From: Flavobacterium psychrophilum
Lineage (GTDB): Bacteria > Bacteroidota > Bacteroidia > Flavobacteriales > Flavobacteriaceae
Direction of reading: 5' to 3'
DNA: 25,680 bases
NCBI GenBank assembly: GCA_945878515.1
Contig: CAMCTL010000034.1
Location: 1-25,680 of the forward strand
Within the stretch, counting starts at the first letter, position 1, and every line of letters starts with the position of its first letter. This document shows, one piece after another, positions 22,550-25,680 of this stretch. The translations under genes and the position numbers were made by a program. Under the pieces are notes generated by a model that did not search any database, was not told where the DNA came from, and was given only the letters and a program-made list of their open reading frames with translations.

Positions 22550-23152
22550 CTACTCAATTACCCGAAAGGTTAGATTTATTCTGGAACCGATTGCTTTTGA
22601 AGTCTTCGGGATTTGATGTTTCCAAAAGTGTTGCGTGGTTCCTTTCATGAGCAACAAACTGCCGTGTTCTAGAAGAATATTCTGTTTTAAATTCGGAATT
22701 GTATTGTGTTTCAATTGAAAAATTCTTTCCGCCCCAAAGCTCACAGACGCAATAATTGGATTGATTCCCAATTCTTTTTCGTTGTCGGCGTGCCAGCCGT
22801 TGCTGTCTTTTCCGTTGCGATATAGATTCAGTAAAACTGTGGTGAAATTCACCTCTGAAACACTTTCTACATACGATTTTATCTTTTGAAGAAGAAGCGT
22901 CCAAGAATGTGGTTGCATCTTGATATTCGAATAGGAATAGGGTTTTCCATCGTTACCAAACAAAGCCGTCAATCGGGGTTGTAGATGGGTTTTTCCAAAA
23001 ACTGTAATGTTATCTTGTTGCCAAGGAATATCCGTTATTAATTGCGAAAAAATGTCATCTGCCACTTTTTTATCAAAAAAATGAGGATAATAAATGATTG
23101 TTGCGTCTTGCAAATGAAGCACAAGAGGTTCCGATTTGAAAAGTGTATCCAT
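22550..23152 (-). CDS. alkB-like: AlkB-like Fe(II)/2-oxoglutarate-dependent dioxygenase
   Basis: 200 aa. By family, oxidatively removes alkyl groups from bases such as 1-methyladenine and 3-methylcytosine. Iron ligands are visible as WHADNE (His121, Asp123) and WKHQIPK (His179). RINLTFR (Arg191, Arg197) binds 2-oxoglutarate and substrate. The preceding YRNGKDSNGWHADNE and the ASVSFGAERIFQLK segments are typical of the ALKBH2/3-like branch. The length is normal for stand-alone bacterial members. It is convergent with the 314-aa gene, with the terminator at 22381-22414 between them. Confidence 0.92.
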   Translation of the reverse strand: MDTLFKSEPLVLHLQDATIIYYPHFFDKKVADDIFSQLITDIPWQQDNITVFGKTHLQPRLTALFGNDGKPYSYSNIKMQPHSWTLLLQKIKSYVESVSEVNFTTVLLNLYRNGKDSNGWHADNEKELGINPIIASVSFGAERIFQLKHNTIPNLKQNILLEHGSLLLMKGTTQHFWKHQIPKTSKAIGSRINLTFRVIE

Positions 23153-23439
23153 ACCGCAAAAATAAAGAGAAAAACTAAGATTTTCATCTTCGCTTTTCTC
23201 TTTACAATATAATTTAATCCGTTGGGTTTAATTAATAGAAAATTTTAAAAAATAGAAATACACAAAAAAAAGTTTGATTGACCAATTGCTTCGCCTGTTC
23301 GGCCTATGGTCTCGGGTCAAAAAGCTATGTTTCGCTATCAAAAAGTGAAACGCCTCAATAAAATCAATAAAAAACTATGTTTCTATGCGTTTAAAAAATA
23401 TAAATTGAATTACACCCAACGTGTTAATTCAGAAAAAAA

Positions 23440-24147
23440 TTATGCTTCGGAATTGTCTTGAAGTAAATTTTTATAAATAAATCCGGCAGCTATAGCTCCT
23501 AATATTGGTGCCAACCAAAACAACCAAACTTGTGACAATGGTTCGCCACCAACAAAAATAGCTTGAGACAAAGAACGAGCAGGATTTACAGAAGTATTTG
23601 TTATTGGAATACTGATCAGGTGAATTAAAGTCAGAGCCAATCCTATAGCAACTCCAGCGAATTTTCCGTTGGCAAATTTATCGGTTGCCCCAAGAATGAC
23701 CAATAAGAAGAACAAAGTCAGTACAAATTCAGCGATAAAAGCCGATTGCATCGAATACCCATCAGGAGAAAAAGCACCAAAACCATTAGAGGCAAAAGCA
23801 CCCGCTTTTGTAGCATCGATTGTAAAACCCGCTTTTCCGGAAGCAATTGCGAACAATGTTGCAGCAGCTGCAATAGCTCCAACACATTGTGCAATGATAT
23901 AAGGCACCAATTCTTTGGCAGAAAAACGCCCTCCAGCCCACAAACCTAATGAAACTGCGGGATTAAAATGTCCCCCAGAAATATGACCCACAGCATAAGC
24001 CATTGTCAAAACGGTTAAACCAAATGCAAGAGACACTCCTGCAAATCCAATTCCTAAATCAGGAATTCCAGCTGCGAAAAGAGCACTACCGCAACCACCA
24101 AAAACCAACCAATACGTTCCAAAAAACTCCGCCAATAATTTTCTCAT
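23440..24147 (-). CDS. aqpZ: aquaporin Z-type water channel
   Basis: 235 aa with six membrane helices and two NPA half-helices: [11 protein letters not shown] (NPA 62-64) and NTSVNPARS (NPA 188-190). The selectivity-filter residues are Phe42, His176, Thr185 and Arg191, the water-selective combination of E. coli AqpZ rather than a glycerol facilitator. The N-terminus [27 protein letters not shown] is typical of AqpZ. It is transcribed alone. A TAATTTTG-like -7 box is present on the minus strand at 24204-24211, about 55 bases before the start. Confidence 0.93.
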   Translation of the reverse strand: MRKLLAEFFGTYWLVFGGCGSALFAAGIPDLGIGFAGVSLAFGLTVLTMAYAVGHISGGHFNPAVSLGLWAGGRFSAKELVPYIIAQCVGAIAAAATLFAIASGKAGFTIDATKAGAFASNGFGAFSPDGYSMQSAFIAEFVLTLFFLLVILGATDKFANGKFAGVAIGLALTLIHLISIPITNTSVNPARSLSQAIFVGGEPLSQVWLFWLAPILGAIAAGFIYKNLLQDNSEA

Positions 24148-24280
24148 ACTATTAAATTTAGATTGTTAATTGAAACGAAGTTACTATAAATCAATTTCAT
24201 AATCAAAATTATTTGTTAATAAACTAATAAATAATAAGTTATTACAACTGAATTTTTTGATTAATTCCAGAAAATAGCGC

Positions 24281-24535
24281 TTAGTTATTTCGAAAATTCT
24301 TTGATAAGTAAAAACCATTAATTCCGATAATACAAATATTGGTAATTATTATTGGCAAAGAATAATTTAAAAGAAAACCATAAAGTACAAACAAAGCACA
24401 ACCAATTGAATTCACAAGTCGCAGTTTGATAAAATCCTTCATCAAAAAAGAAATCAATACTACTATAGAAGCTAAGTAACCTACCAATTCAGTCAATGAA
24501 ATACCAACCATTTTACTTGTTTTAGTGAATTCCAA
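24281..24535 (-). CDS. small inner-membrane protein, YgjV-like
   Basis: 84 aa with three hydrophobic helices at about 15-32, 38-56 and 58-76. GYLASIVVLISFLMKD...LRLVNSIGCALFVLYGFLLNYSLPIIITNICIIGINGFYLSK resembles YgjV-type (and more distantly SemiSWEET/PQ-loop) half-transporters, which work as oligomers. The match is by eye, so family assignment is tentative. A second start at Met9 (24511) is possible. It is codirectional with the DUF1501 gene, about 45 bases downstream of that gene's stop codon. Confidence 0.6.
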   Translation of the reverse strand: MEFTKTSKMVGISLTELVGYLASIVVLISFLMKDFIKLRLVNSIGCALFVLYGFLLNYSLPIIITNICIIGINGFYLSKNFRNN

Positions 24536-24579
24536 AAGTAGTATATAGTTGCGATTGAAAGCTAGAAATTAGATTTTTT

Positions 24580-25680
24580 TTAAAATAATCCTTCCAATGC
24601 TTTGTTTTGTATTCCAATTTTGGAGGAATCAAAGTTCAATTTGTTTTGCAAAAGCGAGGCATAAACACTTCTGAAATCAATCTGGTATTTCAAATCGCCA
24701 TTATCCAAATCGGAAAGATTGGGGTTGTTGCCAATAATTTTCCCTCGATTATTCCCGCCGATGACAAACATTGGAGCAGCCGTTCCGTGGTCGGTTCCGT
24801 GCCCGTTGTCTTTTACGCGACGACCAAATTCAGAGAAAACAACGATAGTTACATTTTGCAATTGTTGCGATTTTTTCAAATCTTCATAGAAACTATACAC
24901 AGCATCGTTGAGTTCCGTCAACTTGTTTTTGTGAATGCCCAATTGATTGTCGTGGGTGTCAAAACCGCCAAGCGAAGTATAATACACTTTGGAATTCAGA
25001 TTTCCTTTTATCAATTTCGAAATCCATTCCATGTTTTTTGCCAAACCTGTTTTAGGATAAACCACTTCCGAAGCGGTTGATTTCGCTAATGCTTTCTGAA
25101 TGTCGTCAGAACCTTCTATTACAGAATTGGCTATTTTTCGAACAAAATCCAATTGTGGATTATTAGACAATTGACCGTCATTTTCAGCTTTGCTTTTAGT
25201 TTTGAATCGGTCAGGGTCTTTTACCGTAATCGAATTGGGTTCTTCCCCTTTCAATGCTAAATTATCAATAGAATCCAAGTTGATTCCAGCTGTAGGTTGG
25301 TGTTCTTTGCATTGCAAATCGAGATAACGACCCAACCAACCATCATTTAAATATTCTTGATTGGTAGGAGCTGTTTGCCAAATTTCTTGACTTCTGAAAT
25401 GAGAACGAACTGGATTTGGATACCCTACATTTTGAATTACTGATAAATCACCGCTTTGTTGCATTGCAGCAAATCCTTTCAATGCAGGATGAAAAGCCAT
25501 TCCTTTTGATGAATTTAAAACTTCTGTTTTGGATAAAGAAATTTTTGGACGAAGGTTATAATAAAGGGCATCTTCAAATGGGATAAACGTGTTCAAACCG
25601 TCATTTCCGCCATTTAATTGAACAAAAACTACACATTGTTCCCCCAAAACCAAATTGTTTTGAGAACCAAAAGAATACAA
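24580..25680 (-). CDS. DUF1501 protein (alkaline-phosphatase-like fold), 5' end beyond window
   Basis: A 366-residue C-terminal part of a DUF1501 (sulfatase/alkaline-phosphatase superfamily-like) protein. Characteristic parts are VFVQLNGGNDGLNTFIP at its start, NVGYPNPVRSHFRSQEIWQTA, YTSLGGFDTHDNQ, and FSEFGRRVKDNGHGTDHGTAAPMFVIGG. Family members are usually exported and encoded beside a DUF1800 gene. The frame is open to the window edge with no good start codon, so the true N-terminus lies to the right and the gene is truncated here only by the window. Catalytic activity of the family is not established. Confidence 0.85.
   Translation of the reverse strand: MYSFGSQNNLVLGEQCVVFVQLNGGNDGLNTFIPFEDALYYNLRPKISLSKTEVLNSSKGMAFHPALKGFAAMQQSGDLSVIQNVGYPNPVRSHFRSQEIWQTAPTNQEYLNDGWLGRYLDLQCKEHQPTAGINLDSIDNLALKGEEPNSITVKDPDRFKTKSKAENDGQLSNNPQLDFVRKIANSVIEGSDDIQKALAKSTASEVVYPKTGLAKNMEWISKLIKGNLNSKVYYTSLGGFDTHDNQLGIHKNKLTELNDAVYSFYEDLKKSQQLQNVTIVVFSEFGRRVKDNGHGTDHGTAAPMFVIGGNNRGKIIGNNPNLSDLDNGDLKYQIDFRSVYASLLQNKLNFDSSKIGIQNKALEGLF

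Noticed and set aside
23164..23203. AAAGAGAAAA/TTTTCTCTTT inverted repeat as a terminator
   Set aside because: The loop is about 20 bases, the stem is only A-T and G-A rich, and the following T tract is poor; it sits just upstream of the AlkB-like gene start.
24607..25080. 157-aa frame on the plus strand
   Set aside because: It is antisense to well-conserved DUF1501 motifs, so it is a shadow frame.
25678..25680. TTG at the window edge as the start of the DUF1501 gene
   Set aside because: The frame is open to the edge and lacks the usual N-terminal export signal, so the real start lies outside the window.

Overview
The window looks like chromosomal DNA of a Bacteroidota member, most likely Flavobacteriaceae (Flavobacterium-like). 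The signs are low GC, Bacteroidota-type promoters (TTG/TTTG ... TAnnTTTG), A-rich leaders without clear Shine-Dalgarno sequences, a type IX secretion (T9SS) sorting domain on an exported amylase, and typical flavobacterial families (M61 lipoprotein peptidase, DUF2805, DUF1501).

Left part (1-7742) is ordinary chromosome: a small conserved protein, tRNA-Thr(UGU), a secreted GH13 alpha-amylase with starch-binding and T9SS modules, an M61 peptidase lipoprotein with a PDZ domain, a DUF2805 protein and a membrane hybrid histidine kinase. 7743-10411 is repeat-rich. It holds a cluster of hairpins (8095-8223), copies of a REP-like element (full copies at 8306-8400 and 10308-10402, one shortened and inverted at 9591-9662, one decayed at about 7992-8050), a RAYT-type HUH transposase between two of them, and two small envelope proteins of unknown role.

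The central accessory region (about 10412-20571, all genes on the minus strand) looks like an integron-style cassette array. Reading along the minus strand: a tyrosine recombinase (20571-19519), a junction sequence (19355-19369), cassette 1 (an outer-membrane beta-barrel-like gene), a folded attC-like site (18284-18431), cassette 2 (an AraC regulator plus a seven-gene run ending in a bestrophin), a second folded attC-like site (13037-13178), then a type II restriction-modification pair (Dcm-like C5 methyltransferase overlapping an MvaI/BcnI-family endonuclease). The two sites share architecture and loop motifs. For both complete cassettes the first 15 bases match, in inverted form, the 5' arm of the site that ends the same cassette. 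That is what recombination at G^TT between attC sites predicts. The recombinase ends in an IntI-like SPLDxL motif but lacks the extra internal domain of classical IntI. This is the best candidate in the window for an under-described system.

Right part: an HTH regulator gene is separated from a divergent unknown 314-aa protein gene by ten degenerate 21-bp repeats with a TGACGTCA core, which overlap the regulator's own promoter. After that the sequence returns to ordinary genes: an AlkB-like dioxygenase, AqpZ-type aquaporin, a small membrane protein and a DUF1501 protein cut by the window end.
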